47,779 nt of DNA from Nioella nitratireducens (GTDB lineage Bacteria; Pseudomonadota; Alphaproteobacteria; Rhodobacterales; Rhodobacteraceae), in the NCBI RefSeq assembly GCF_001879715.1, contig NZ_MNBW01000021.1, positions 1 through 47,779 of the forward strand. The letters are read 5' to 3'. The notes under the pieces were generated by a model. That model worked only from the letters and a program-made list of their open reading frames with translations, made no database searches and was not told the DNA's origin. The position numbers and the translations under genes were made by a program. Positions within the stretch are counted from its first letter, which is position 1. Each line of letters starts with the position of its first letter. Positions 1 to 8,651 of the stretch are shown one piece after another.

Positions 1-1
1 T

Positions 2-742
2 GAGCGTCAGTCTCAACGCGCAAACAACCCAACAGAAACCTTAAAGGGGTTTTCTGCACTCAGCCCCACTCGACCCCAACTGGCGTCGATGGCCTGGGAC
101 CAGGTGACCGACAGCCGAAAGCCGCCGCAACACGCGGTATCGGAACAGGACCGTACGCTTCATGCCGGCGACATGGGCCTCGCCTTGAGGGACCCATCGG
201 ACCATCTCGGTCCAATCACAGAAGAGCTCCGAACCCTCGCCCGCTATCGCACGGAGATGCCGGATGATGAGTTTGGAGCGGCCGTCCAGGATGAAATCAA
301 CCACCTTCGTTCGCTCGGTGCCTCGCGCGCCTATATCAGCGAGCGCAGCCTCATTATCGAGGATCAGGCGCGACAGGACTACGCCGAGCGCCGGTATCTG
401 GAAGAGACCGCTCCAACCGTCATGGCCTTTGTGCAAAATGCTGATGCCGGGGTTCCGGTCCCCGAGGCGGAACAGCAGGACATCGTACGTGAGGTCAACG
501 AGCGACTAAGCCCCGACGCAATTGACGCGCTGCGATCCGGCAATGCGGAGGTTTTGGACAAGTTCACCGAAGATCCACTGCGCCAGCTCGAACTCGCCAA
601 GACCTATCTTCAAAGCAGCGAGGTCACTGCGCATGGCCCGGCCATGGAGCGCGTTCTCGATGCATTGGCCGAAGAGCAGATCGAGGCGCAGCGCGCGCGC
701 CACGCCGCGACCCATGGCGAGAAGGGGATCACCCATGGATAA
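2..742 (+). CDS. C-terminal part of a probable mobilisation/relaxase protein (5' end outside window)
   Basis: The reading frame is open from base 2 to the TAA at 740-742, so this is most likely the tail of a longer protein rather than a gene starting at the in-frame ATG at 89. It is hydrophilic, rich in Glu, Arg and Ala, has no signal peptide or membrane segment, and looks mostly helical. I see no catalytic motif in the part present. It overlaps the virD4 start by 8 bases (ATGGATAA), which implies translational coupling. In VirB/VirD4-type plasmids the gene just before virD4 is usually the relaxase (VirD2/MobA type); identity as a relaxase C-terminus is inferred from position only. An independent small accessory protein starting at 89 or 173 remains possible. 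Confidence 0.55.
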   Translation, partial: ERQSQRANNPTETLKGFSALSPTRPQLASMAWDQVTDSRKPPQHAVSEQDRTLHAGDMGLALRDPSDHLGPITEELRTLARYRTEMPDDEFGAAVQDEINHLRSLGASRAYISERSLIIEDQARQDYAERRYLEETAPTVMAFVQNADAGVPVPEAEQQDIVREVNERLSPDAIDALRSGNAEVLDKFTEDPLRQLELAKTYLQSSEVTAHGPAMERVLDALAEEQIEAQRARHAATHGEKGITHG

Positions 743-2702
743 AGGCAAGATTGCCCTCGGAGTGTTGAGCCTCGTGCTGGTCGGCCTCGCCATGGGCTAT
801 GTCGTGGCGACCGGCTTTGTCATGTTCCGGTACGGGCTCTCCCCCACGCGTTTCGACGTCACCCTGCTCGCCCGCGAATACCGGGGCCTGTCTCAGTCTG
901 CGCCGAAGGACTTCCACTGGGTGAACCTCATCCTTGGCGGCTTCGGCCTGGCATCGCTGATGCTGAGCGTCACGCTCCTGGGGGATGCCTTGACCCGCTT
1001 CGGGACGACGCATTGGCAGACCCGCGGTGAGATGAAGAGGAACGGTTTCTTTGCCAAGCCCGGTGGCGGCTTCCTTCTGGGCAAGCTCGGATCCCCGAAG
1101 TCCAAGCGCCCGTTCCTTGTCTCAAAAACCTTCCCCCACGCACTGATCGTGGCGCCCACGGGCCGCGGCAAGGGCGTGGGGTTCGTGATCCCGAACCTGC
1201 TCACCTATAAAGGTTCGGCCGTGGTGCTCGACGTGAAGGGCGAGAACTTCCGCGAAACCTCACGCTTTCGCGCCAGCATGGGCGACAAGGTGTTCCGGTT
1301 CGCGCCGACCGACTGGGACCGCCCGACGCATCGCTACAATCCGCTGGCGCGCATCGCGGACATGACCAACCCTGACCGGCAGCAGATGGAGCTGAAGCTC
1401 ACCGCCAAGCTCTTTCTGCAAACCGACAACGAAAAGCTGAGCGGGCTTCTGGCCGGGGGTATCGACCTCTTCGTGGCGGCCGGTCTTCTGGCCTTCGAGC
1501 GCGGGGTGCCGACCATCGGCGAAATCTACCGCATCACCGCTTCGGGGGGTGACAAGCAGAAGGAATACCTCAAGCGCGCGCAGGAGGTGAAGAACAGGTC
1601 GGCCAAGTTGATCTTCGAGCGCATGGCCTCGACCAACAATGACACCCTGACCTCCTATCTCTCGCTCCTCATGACGTCGGGTCTCGACACCTGGGACAAC
1701 CGTGCGATCGACGCGGCCACCGCGACCTCGGACTTCTCCTTCCGGGACATTCGGCGCCGCCCGCATGCGATCTATCTCGTGGTCGAATCCGAGATGATCC
1801 GCCCTCTGGCTCCGCTGATCCGGCTGTTCTTCTCGGACCTGATCGCTTCGCTGCAGGCGCAGGAGCCCGGGGATGACGAGCCTTGGCCCGTGATGATCAT
1901 GCTCGACGAATTCGACCGGCTCGGGAAAATGCCGATCGTCGCCGAGAGCATCAAGACGCTGCGCTCCTTCGGCGGCAACCTCGCCATCGTCACCCAGACG
2001 ATCCCCGCGCTGGACGAGATCTATGGTGAGAACACCCGCAGGTCGCTTCAAGGCGGCGCCGGTGTGAAGCTCTATCTGACCCCGTCGGAGCAGAAGACGA
2101 TCGAGGAGCTGAGCCAAGCTGTCGGCAAGACCACCAAGCGCGTGGTGACCCGCTCCCGCGCTGTCGGGCGCAATCCGTTCGAAGGGCGCAGCGTCTCCGA
2201 GCGAACCGAGGATACCCCACTCCTGACCGAGGATCAGGCCCGGCGTATGGACCTCGACGAGGTAATCCTTGTGATCGACGCGCAGATGCCGATCCGCGCG
2301 CGGCGGATTAAGTACTTCGAGGACCCGGTGTTGAAAGTGCTGCATGCTGGTCAGGTGGGGAGCTTCCCATACCCTGACGAAGACGGGCTAAGGCGGGATC
2401 GGCAGATGTCAGAGACCCGTGAGACGGTGGAGAAGCTGAAGCAGGAACTGCAGGACGTGCGCGCGGCAAATGTAGCTCAGGGAACCGGTTCAAATGCGCC
2501 GAAGTCGGGGACTGACGCATCGAAGTCCGAACCTGTCAGCTCAGCAAAGGCGCGAGGCCGCGCGGCGCGCGCTGCTGCGAGTGGCGGTGGCCAAGGCCAA
2601 CTGGCGCTCGATATCGAAGGGCTAGGGATTGAGGGTGCAGACAAGACAATGTTGGCCTCGGCCGTTCAAACAACGAGAGCAATCATTGCCGAACATGGCT
2701 GA
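735..2702 (+). CDS. virD4: Type IV secretion coupling protein VirD4/TraG
   Basis: This 655-residue inner-membrane ATPase would link the relaxosome to the mating channel. Two N-terminal membrane segments (about residues 6-31 and 63-83) precede a cytoplasmic NTPase domain. Walker A is APTGRGKG (140-147) and Walker B is MIMLDEFDRLG with D391-E392. The C-terminal ~90 residues are low-complexity (Ser/Ala/Gly/Arg-rich), as is common for the substrate-interacting tail. The start at 735 is chosen because it gives the first membrane helix and overlaps the upstream stop. The length is normal for the family. The partner virB genes lie at the opposite end of the window on the other strand, so the transfer system is interrupted by the cargo region. 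Confidence 0.95.
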   Translation: MDKGKIALGVLSLVLVGLAMGYVVATGFVMFRYGLSPTRFDVTLLAREYRGLSQSAPKDFHWVNLILGGFGLASLMLSVTLLGDALTRFGTTHWQTRGEMKRNGFFAKPGGGFLLGKLGSPKSKRPFLVSKTFPHALIVAPTGRGKGVGFVIPNLLTYKGSAVVLDVKGENFRETSRFRASMGDKVFRFAPTDWDRPTHRYNPLARIADMTNPDRQQMELKLTAKLFLQTDNEKLSGLLAGGIDLFVAAGLLAFERGVPTIGEIYRITASGGDKQKEYLKRAQEVKNRSAKLIFERMASTNNDTLTSYLSLLMTSGLDTWDNRAIDAATATSDFSFRDIRRRPHAIYLVVESEMIRPLAPLIRLFFSDLIASLQAQEPGDDEPWPVMIMLDEFDRLGKMPIVAESIKTLRSFGGNLAIVTQTIPALDEIYGENTRRSLQGGAGVKLYLTPSEQKTIEELSQAVGKTTKRVVTRSRAVGRNPFEGRSVSERTEDTPLLTEDQARRMDLDEVILVIDAQMPIRARRIKYFEDPVLKVLHAGQVGSFPYPDEDGLRRDRQMSETRETVEKLKQELQDVRAANVAQGTGSNAPKSGTDASKSEPVSSAKARGRAARAAASGGGQGQLALDIEGLGIEGADKTMLASAVQTTRAIIAEHG

Positions 2703-2975
2703 GCGATGACCTTCTCAAGCTGGGCGTTTCTGTCGTGTTGCTTGCCAAATTGACCGTAATCTGCACGCGGGAGCGGTCTACTGCTTGGGATTTATCTGAA
2801 ATTCGGCCCAATCCTCCAGCACTGGAACAATGGGCTGACCAAGATCGCATCCTGCTCTCATCACAGACATCGGAGAGAGCGACTGTGAGGTCGAATCGCC
2901 TCCGTCACTCAATGCAATGCTCCCTTCTCAGTTGCAGACCCCCGAAAGCCACGATTCATCGACACTTTCAACGCG

Positions 2976-3536
2976 TCAATGTGTTGTTTCACCTCGCGCG
3001 ATTGCAATGTGGTGAGCGCGATGATGGTCGCCCGTTGCCATCAGACCAAAAAAACCTAGTGCCTGGATTTGGTTAGTGCTTCTGCCGGCCGGATCCGCAA
3101 CTGTCCATAATAGGGCTTCCGCGCCGAATTCCACATTCGATGTCCACCCGGACTCGTCTGCGAGAACCGGTCCGTGAGCCGGGACCATGCGCATGGCGGC
3201 ATCTCCGGCAGATCCTGTCAGCGACACGCGCATCGCCAGCCCATCGGGCCTAGGCTCTGTCTCGACCTCGGCACCCAAGACAAGTGCGTTCATATCGACA
3301 AGGTGCGCGCGCAGGGCGTCGAGGTTCGCCTGATCCCAATCGGTGCTGGGGTCCGCCCTGAGAATATTGACGATCTCGGCGATGGCGGCGAATGCATCCT
3401 GGCCGGGTTCGCCTGGGATGGTGCCGCTTCCGGTATTCTCCATATGGGCGCTGTGATCCATCTCCTGGGCTAAGGCCGGATCAAAAGACAACATCGCGAT
3501 AGCCAACGCGGTGATTGTTGCTTTGGTGATGATCAT
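2976..3536 (-). CDS. Secreted His/Met-containing protein of unknown function
   Basis: This 186-residue protein has a clear Sec signal peptide (MIITKATITALAIAMLSFDP, cleavage after ALA-Q near residue 24). The mature N-terminus carries a metal-binding-looking EMDHSAHMEN stretch, and the C-terminus has a GDHHRAHHIAIARG segment, so it is probably a periplasmic metal-interacting protein. I do not recognise a named family. The ATG at 3536 is preferred over the upstream one at 3578 because it begins the signal peptide. It is divergent from the Crp-type regulator at 3591, with only 54 bases between the two starts, which suggests a shared regulated promoter. Confidence 0.75.
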   Translation of the reverse strand: MIITKATITALAIAMLSFDPALAQEMDHSAHMENTGSGTIPGEPGQDAFAAIAEIVNILRADPSTDWDQANLDALRAHLVDMNALVLGAEVETEPRPDGLAMRVSLTGSAGDAAMRMVPAHGPVLADESGWTSNVEFGAEALLWTVADPAGRSTNQIQALGFFGLMATGDHHRAHHIAIARGETTH

Positions 3537-3590
3537 CGTGCGCAGCTCCGTGTCGGTTTCCGAAATAATACGTAGCAAGCAGCGTACCGC

Positions 3591-4211
3591 ATGAATATGA
3601 TCACGATCATGTTAAAGCCGGATTTCTTCAGGGCCATTGAAGCGGTGTGTCCCGCGACAGCTACGAACACGATCTTGCTTATGGTCGGAGAACCACTGTT
3701 TCGGCAGGGCGATCCATCGCCCGGTCTTTCAGTCGTTCTGGGAGGCCACGTCGAACTCGTCCGGTGGACGTTATCGGGTAGGGCCGTCAGAATCCACGCG
3801 GCAGAGGCTGGCGAAACTTTCGCCGAAGCATCGCTCTTCGCCCCGGCTTGCCATTGCGACGCAATTGCCATTGCTCCGACCCGACTTACGACGATCAGGA
3901 AAGAAGACGTGCTTTCGGCGCTCGCAGACAATCCCGACCTGGCGACAGGGCTCCTTCATCATCTCGCGGGAAACCTGATGCAAGCGAGGCGTCTACTGGA
4001 GCTTCGAGCGACGTCGCCACTGACCGATGCCGTGCTGGCGAGGCTGTCCGAGCTGGTCGATGTGGCGGGGCGGCTGCCCGAAGACCTGCCGCTACAGTCG
4101 CTCGCCGCGGACGCGGGCGTCACGGCGCCCGCACTCTATCGGGCGCTTGCAGCGCTGGAACGAGATGGCTTGATCGAGAGGCCCGCGCGTGGGCGCGTTC
4201 GACTGGTGTGA
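3591..4211 (+). CDS. Crp/Fnr-family transcriptional regulator
   Basis: This 206-residue protein has an N-terminal cyclic-nucleotide-binding-type beta-roll (about residues 15-125), a dimerisation helix, and a C-terminal winged helix-turn-helix (about 165-206: LQSLAADAGVTAPALYRAL followed by LERDGLIER). It has Cys residues near positions 20, 88 and 90 but lacks the four-Cys arrangement of true FNR, so oxygen sensing by a [4Fe-4S] cluster is not supported. It is divergently arranged with the secreted His/Met protein, its most likely target. Start codons at 3597 and 3609 are also possible because no strong ribosome site is visible. Confidence 0.88.
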   Translation: MNMITIMLKPDFFRAIEAVCPATATNTILLMVGEPLFRQGDPSPGLSVVLGGHVELVRWTLSGRAVRIHAAEAGETFAEASLFAPACHCDAIAIAPTRLTTIRKEDVLSALADNPDLATGLLHHLAGNLMQARRLLELRATSPLTDAVLARLSELVDVAGRLPEDLPLQSLAADAGVTAPALYRALAALERDGLIERPARGRVRLV

Positions 4212-4525
4212 AGTATTTGTTCTCGCCGTCATTAACCTTCCAGTGTGGGTTGAAGAGGCTCCGGAGTGGTTCCTGGTCTACACCTCTAACAAGTATGTCC
4301 CGATCTGAGACGACGTTTGCACACTGCCTCACATGGCCGCACTCCAGCCTCTCGCAGCGGCATGATCACGGAAGGGAGCGAACGCCCTGAAAGCACGCCG
4401 AACAGGCGCCGCTCACAGGGGATTCAAGTGCGGAAAAGCATCGATCCTCAAAATCGCGGATTTAATCTCTTGTCCCATGGCACGTGCCATCGACGTTTAG
4501 CCGTTAGGCATGGAGACTGCCTATC
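4212..4525. other. Intergenic region, no supported gene
   Basis: These 314 bases between the Crp-type regulator and the membrane-protein gene hold no convincing open frame. It contains a degenerate CueR-like half dyad (TTAACCTTCCAGTGTGG at 4232-4248) whose right arm does not match, so it is not called as an operator. The promoter of the 4526 gene should lie here. Confidence 0.5.
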
Positions 4526-5185
4526 ATGCAAAAATACTTCGCCATTGAGATGTCGGCTGTGCGTTTCGTACGGAACACACTGATCTTCAGCCTGATCGCC
4601 CTGGTGCCGCCGCTGATGGCCTTCGTCGCCTTGACTCCGGGTTTCGGTGCGATGTTGGCTGGCGGTGGGCCTCCGCTTGGCAGATTCATGCGGCAGGTCA
4701 TTACCAACGGTCTGCCGGTCGTCTTTGTCGTAAACTACGTGAGTTTCTTCTTGTTTGCGTGGATCGTCGCCAAGCCGGGCCAGCGTTACGGGATAAAGCT
4801 TGTGCTACTCGTCGATATGCCGGTCCGCGTCATCGGCTTCATCGCACTGCATGCCGTGATTTATGTCCTGTCGGCCGACTGGTTCGGGTCCTTTGGAGGA
4901 AGCCGCGCGACGGCGCTTCGGGTCGTGGCGCCGACACTGGCTCGTTCTTTCCTCTTCGAGAACATCTCCGGTGTCTATCTTTATGCGACTATGGTGAGCG
5001 CGCTACCGTTCTATGTCACAGCCATCGAAAACTCGGACAGCCTCGGCGGGTTGGCACAGAGACTTCCAGGACGGTTGGGATATGTGCTTTTCGCGGTGGT
5101 GATGTTCGCCTTCTCCGTTATGGCACTAACGACATTCGCAGCCTTGCTTCGCGCTTTCCAGGCACAACTCGGTGCAATGTCGTGA
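4526..5185 (+). CDS. Integral membrane protein of unknown function
   Basis: This 219-residue protein has about five predicted membrane segments (roughly residues 15-40, 57-80, 90-113, 145-165 and 185-210) and no signal peptidase site. I do not recognise its family. It is the last + strand gene before the long - strand operon and converges with the APC permease gene. GGAG is found 10 bases before the chosen ATG; a second in-frame ATG at 4550 is possible. Confidence 0.7.
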   Translation: MQKYFAIEMSAVRFVRNTLIFSLIALVPPLMAFVALTPGFGAMLAGGGPPLGRFMRQVITNGLPVVFVVNYVSFFLFAWIVAKPGQRYGIKLVLLVDMPVRVIGFIALHAVIYVLSADWFGSFGGSRATALRVVAPTLARSFLFENISGVYLYATMVSALPFYVTAIENSDSLGGLAQRLPGRLGYVLFAVVMFAFSVMALTTFAALLRAFQAQLGAMS

Positions 5186-5203
5186 CCTCGCAGGCCGTCG
5201 TTG

Positions 5204-5219
5204 CCGGGACGGTGTCCGG
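5204..5219. terminator. Possible terminator hairpin between convergent genes
   Basis: CCGG(G)AC, loop GGT, GTCCGG forms a short GC-rich stem with one bulged G, followed by TTCGATTAATT. It lies 19 bases after the stop of the membrane-protein gene and 51 before the end of the APC permease gene. The T-tract is weak, so this is tentative. Confidence 0.3.
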
Positions 5220-5269
5220 TTCGATTAATTCGCCGTGGCATCCGCCGGTCCGCTGTCCTCCCGCCGAAA

Positions 5270-6598
5270 TCAGTGGTCATGCGCGGCCTGCTGGGGTGCC
5301 AGCCACCGAGACAAATAGATCCGCTCGAATATGAAGACGGCGGTGATGCCACCAACTGCATAGAGCACGATGAGCGGATCGCTCCGAAGTTTCATCGCGG
5401 TGAAGGCCGCCAGCACGACGGAATCGAACGCCAGAGCCAAAAGCAGCACGCAGCCTGAGGCACCGACCTCCTCGCGTCGGTAGCGGAAAACGCCCCAGTG
5501 CACGGCCATGTCCATGACAAGATAGAAAAAGGCACCGAGCGAAGCGATCCGGCCGAGGTCGAAGAACACAGCAAGCGTCGAAGCGATGACAATTGTGTAA
5601 ACGAGCATATGCCGTTGGATCGGTCCCGGCATGCCGAAATGGCTGTGAGGGACCATCTTCATATCTGTCAACATCGCCAGCATGCGCGATACGGCGAACA
5701 CACTGGCCAGCACGCCAGAAGCCGTGGCCACCGCCGCCAGGATTACGGTCAGAAAGAAACCGGTTTGCCCCAGGGAGGGTTCGGCGGCCTCGGCCAGCGA
5801 ATAGTCCCGCGCTGCGACGATCTCGTCGATGGTCAGGCTCGAGCCGACACCGAAGGCAACCAACAGATAGACAGCCACGCAGATTGCGATGGATATCACA
5901 ATGGCCCGGCCCACGTTGCGGTTCGGGTCGGTGATCTCGGAACCGCTGTTCGTGATCGTGGTGAAGCCCTTGAAGGCCAATATCGCGAACGCCACCGATG
6001 CGATGAAGCCCATCACACCATAGGACTGCGTGTCGCTCGTTGCAGACGAAAACTGGAAGCCGCTCGACCAGATCGCGGCGATGCCGAACAACCCGATGCC
6101 GCCGATCTTGATCGCCGCCATGATCAGCGAGAACACCCCGACCGACCGGTTGCCGGCGATGTTTACCAGGAAGGCGAAGACAATGACGCCCACGGCGAGG
6201 GTTGGCACCAGCGGACCACCGGTTATGTCGAAGGGGCGCAGGACGTAGGTTGCGAAAGTCCGGGCCACAAGGCTTTCGGCAATCACCATGCTGAGGGCCA
6301 TTAGCAGGGCGGCTCCCGCCGCGACCGCGCCGGGGCCATAGCATTTCTGCAGGATCATCGCGATCCCGCCCGAGGACGGCCATTTGTTCGACATCCGTAT
6401 GTAGCTATAGGCGCTGAAGCCGGTCACGATTGCGCCAGCGATGAAGGCAAGCGGGAAGAGCGGCCCGGCAAGCTGCGCGATCTGCCCGGTCAGTGCGAAG
6501 ATGCCCGCGCCGATCATAACACCGGTTCCCATGGCGACGGCGCCGCCCAATGTGATCGACCCTTCGCGGTAGGTGTCGCTTCTATCCTTGTCTTGCAT
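5270..6598 (-). CDS. APC-superfamily amino acid/polyamine permease
   Basis: This 442-residue inner-membrane protein has about 12 hydrophobic segments. The first helix carries the APC signature (residues about 17-35: AMGTGVMIGAGIFALTG), and a Ser/Gly-rich later helix is followed by TNSGSEITDPNRNVGRAI, typical of this superfamily. The substrate cannot be read from sequence. It is the last gene of the long - strand operon. Its ATG lies inside the 3' end of the UbiB-like gene (17-base overlap), so translation is probably coupled. Longer upstream extensions in this frame belong to the neighbouring gene's sequence and are not used. Confidence 0.88.
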   Translation of the reverse strand: MQDKDRSDTYREGSITLGGAVAMGTGVMIGAGIFALTGQIAQLAGPLFPLAFIAGAIVTGFSAYSYIRMSNKWPSSGGIAMILQKCYGPGAVAAGAALLMALSMVIAESLVARTFATYVLRPFDITGGPLVPTLAVGVIVFAFLVNIAGNRSVGVFSLIMAAIKIGGIGLFGIAAIWSSGFQFSSATSDTQSYGVMGFIASVAFAILAFKGFTTITNSGSEITDPNRNVGRAIVISIAICVAVYLLVAFGVGSSLTIDEIVAARDYSLAEAAEPSLGQTGFFLTVILAAVATASGVLASVFAVSRMLAMLTDMKMVPHSHFGMPGPIQRHMLVYTIVIASTLAVFFDLGRIASLGAFFYLVMDMAVHWGVFRYRREEVGASGCVLLLALAFDSVVLAAFTAMKLRSDPLIVLYAVGGITAVFIFERIYLSRWLAPQQAAHDH

Positions 6599-8651
6599 GC
6601 TTTGCTGCCTCTTCGTTTTCGACTTCGTCCAACACTGGCACGGTGTGCCACCTGAAATCACAATGGTCGTGGCCCCCGGCAATCGTCTTCGGCCGCACCA
6701 GCTGCCCGCCCCATTTCTCGGCCACCGGAAAATCGAGGGCGCACCACGTTGCCGCGCAGAGCGCTGAGGCATCATGGCCCGCAAAGAACTCGGCCACCGG
6801 GCATTTCGTACAGTCGAACGCAACGACGCCTGCGCCCGCCTCGACGTCGCGCCAACCATAGGCTGGCGGTCCAAAGGGGAAATGGCGGAACAGGTCCGTC
6901 GCGATGCGCAATCGCTTGGCCGGATCGGTGGTGATGGCGCGGGCGAACTCGAACGGGGGATCGGCCATGCGATTGTAGATGTCCCAGCCGATCGCATGGA
7001 TGACCTCATGGCTCTGCGCCTCTGACCGCCCTCGTGCGATCAGGGTTCGATGCAACGCAAGCGTCAGCGCGGCAAGATGCGTGGTCAGGATCGCGCCGGC
7101 GTTCGGCTCCAGCGGAAAGCCGCGTTCAAGCAGATCGTAGGCCACCCAGGTCTCCGAGAGGATCGCGTCAGTCTCCTCGCCCAGATGGCGCAGGGCGAAA
7201 TGACTGAAAAGTATCGTCAGCGCGGCGCGGCCGATGCTCTCATCCGATGAGGTGATGGCCGCCAGTATCCCGCGCCCCATCCCGCGGGTTGCGAAACGGT
7301 CCCAGGTCTCGTCAATCGCGTCAGCAGGTGGCATGGCACCTGTCAGCAGAAGCTCGGGAAGCACCTGCGTGATACGCCCCAGCGGATCGCTGGCCGCCAG
7401 ACGCGTGGCGACCTCGCGCGCGATGAAGGGCCGCGACAAGTCGTCGAACCGCGCCTCGGGCGCCAGCACGAACAGCAACGCCTCGGCGGTGGTCAGCGCC
7501 TTGGCATGGAGCATGAGCGAGGCAGGAAAGACGAACCCGGCGCGGTAGCCCGCGCGCATCATCGCAAGATAGGTTCGCGCAAGGCTGGCCTCGCGTGAGG
7601 GCGCCGCGTAGAATTCCGCCGCAAGCTCCTCGAACCTTTGCCGGAACAGCGCGTGATCGGCGCCCGCCAGGGCTTCGGTCTGGGCGCTGAAATGGTGATA
7701 GGCGCGCCGGGTCTGCCGCTGTGCGACGGCCATCCAGTACAGCACGAAGCGGTCGCGCTGCGCCGCATCTAACTCGCCATACATGCCGAAATCGAGCAGC
7801 GTGACACTGCCGTCGGTATGAAAGACGATATTGCCGGGATGCAGGTCGGCGTGAAACAACCCGTCCGACACGAACATCTTCAGCAGCATCGACACCAGCG
7901 CCTCCACCAGTACGGATCGGGTTTGTTCAGGAAGGGTGGCCGAGGCCTCGGACAGGCGCATGCCGTCGACCCAATCCATGGTCAGCACGCGGGCCGTCGT
8001 ATGGTCGGGATACGTCCTTGGAATTCGGACACGATCCTGCCCTGCGAGATTCTCGCGAAACCGCTCCATCACAGCCGCTTCGGCGCGAAAATCAAGTTCG
8101 GCCAGGGAGTAGCGCCGAAACTCCAAGAGGAACGCCGACAAATTCGTGCGCCGAAGACGGCGCGGCAGCACCATACGCGCGATCCGCAGCCCGAGGTCGA
8201 ACGCGTCGAGATCGCGGTGGAACAGCGGCCCCAGCCCCGGTCGATGCACCTTGACCGCGACCGCCGTGCCATCCGCCAGACTTGCCTTGTGCACTTGGGC
8301 CAGCGACGCGGCAGCGACGGGTTTGACCTCGAAGCTGGCAAAGGCTGTTTCCAGCGGCGCAGCCAGTTCACCCTCGACGATGCGCCGCACCGTGGCGAAG
8401 TCAACCTCGGGCGCACGCTCCTGCAATTCCGCCAGCCGCGCGACGTAGCTTTCGGGCAGAATGTCGGGGCGGGTGCTGAGGATCTGGCCCAGTTTGACGA
8501 AGACCGGCCCCAGAGCGAGCAGGTTTCGGGCGAACCTGTCCGGTGCACCAGTGTCGCCGCTGGCCGGATCATATCGCCTGAGGGTCCAAATGTCTTTCGA
8601 CAAGACGACGACAATCCGGGCCAGCCGCAGGAAGTTCTTGGTGCGGTTCAC
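6582..8651 (-). CDS. UbiB/ABC1-like atypical kinase fused to an ATC-hydrolase-like C-terminal domain
   Basis: This 689-residue protein has an N-terminal two thirds with the marks of the ABC1/AarF/UbiB kinase-like family: KLGQ (53-56), the Ala-rich loop AAASLAQVH (113-121) followed by VAVKVHRPG, catalytic-type HADLHPGN (267-274) and DFG (287-289). UbiB members support ubiquinone biogenesis or lipid handling. The last ~80 residues carry FDCTKCPVAEF (from C614), an LC...WC pair (C632, C637) and CDFRW (C664). This resembles the C-terminal part of L-2-amino-thiazoline-4-carboxylic acid hydrolase-type proteins. The segment between (about 330-600) is helical and unassigned. The gene overlaps the upstream reductase gene by 4 bases. 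The kinase call is firm; the second domain and what it acts on are inferred. Confidence 0.8.
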   Translation of the reverse strand: MNRTKNFLRLARIVVVLSKDIWTLRRYDPASGDTGAPDRFARNLLALGPVFVKLGQILSTRPDILPESYVARLAELQERAPEVDFATVRRIVEGELAAPLETAFASFEVKPVAAASLAQVHKASLADGTAVAVKVHRPGLGPLFHRDLDAFDLGLRIARMVLPRRLRRTNLSAFLLEFRRYSLAELDFRAEAAVMERFRENLAGQDRVRIPRTYPDHTTARVLTMDWVDGMRLSEASATLPEQTRSVLVEALVSMLLKMFVSDGLFHADLHPGNIVFHTDGSVTLLDFGMYGELDAAQRDRFVLYWMAVAQRQTRRAYHHFSAQTEALAGADHALFRQRFEELAAEFYAAPSREASLARTYLAMMRAGYRAGFVFPASLMLHAKALTTAEALLFVLAPEARFDDLSRPFIAREVATRLAASDPLGRITQVLPELLLTGAMPPADAIDETWDRFATRGMGRGILAAITSSDESIGRAALTILFSHFALRHLGEETDAILSETWVAYDLLERGFPLEPNAGAILTTHLAALTLALHRTLIARGRSEAQSHEVIHAIGWDIYNRMADPPFEFARAITTDPAKRLRIATDLFRHFPFGPPAYGWRDVEAGAGVVAFDCTKCPVAEFFAGHDASALCAATWCALDFPVAEKWGGQLVRPKTIAGGHDHCDFRWHTVPVLDEVENEEAAKHARQG

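Noticed and set aside
1260-2345. Long - strand open frame (361 residues) opposite virD4
   Set aside because: It lies wholly within virD4, which has complete VirD4 motifs; GC-rich coding DNA often leaves the opposite strand open. Composition is His/Arg/Gly-rich without domains.
2735-3076. + strand open frame of 113 residues after virD4
   Set aside because: No ribosome site, overlaps the secreted His/Met gene, and its product has no recognisable pattern.
4232-4252. CueR-like sequence TTAACCTTCCAGTGTGG
   Set aside because: The right arm of the dyad does not match and it lies almost 280 bases from the next gene.
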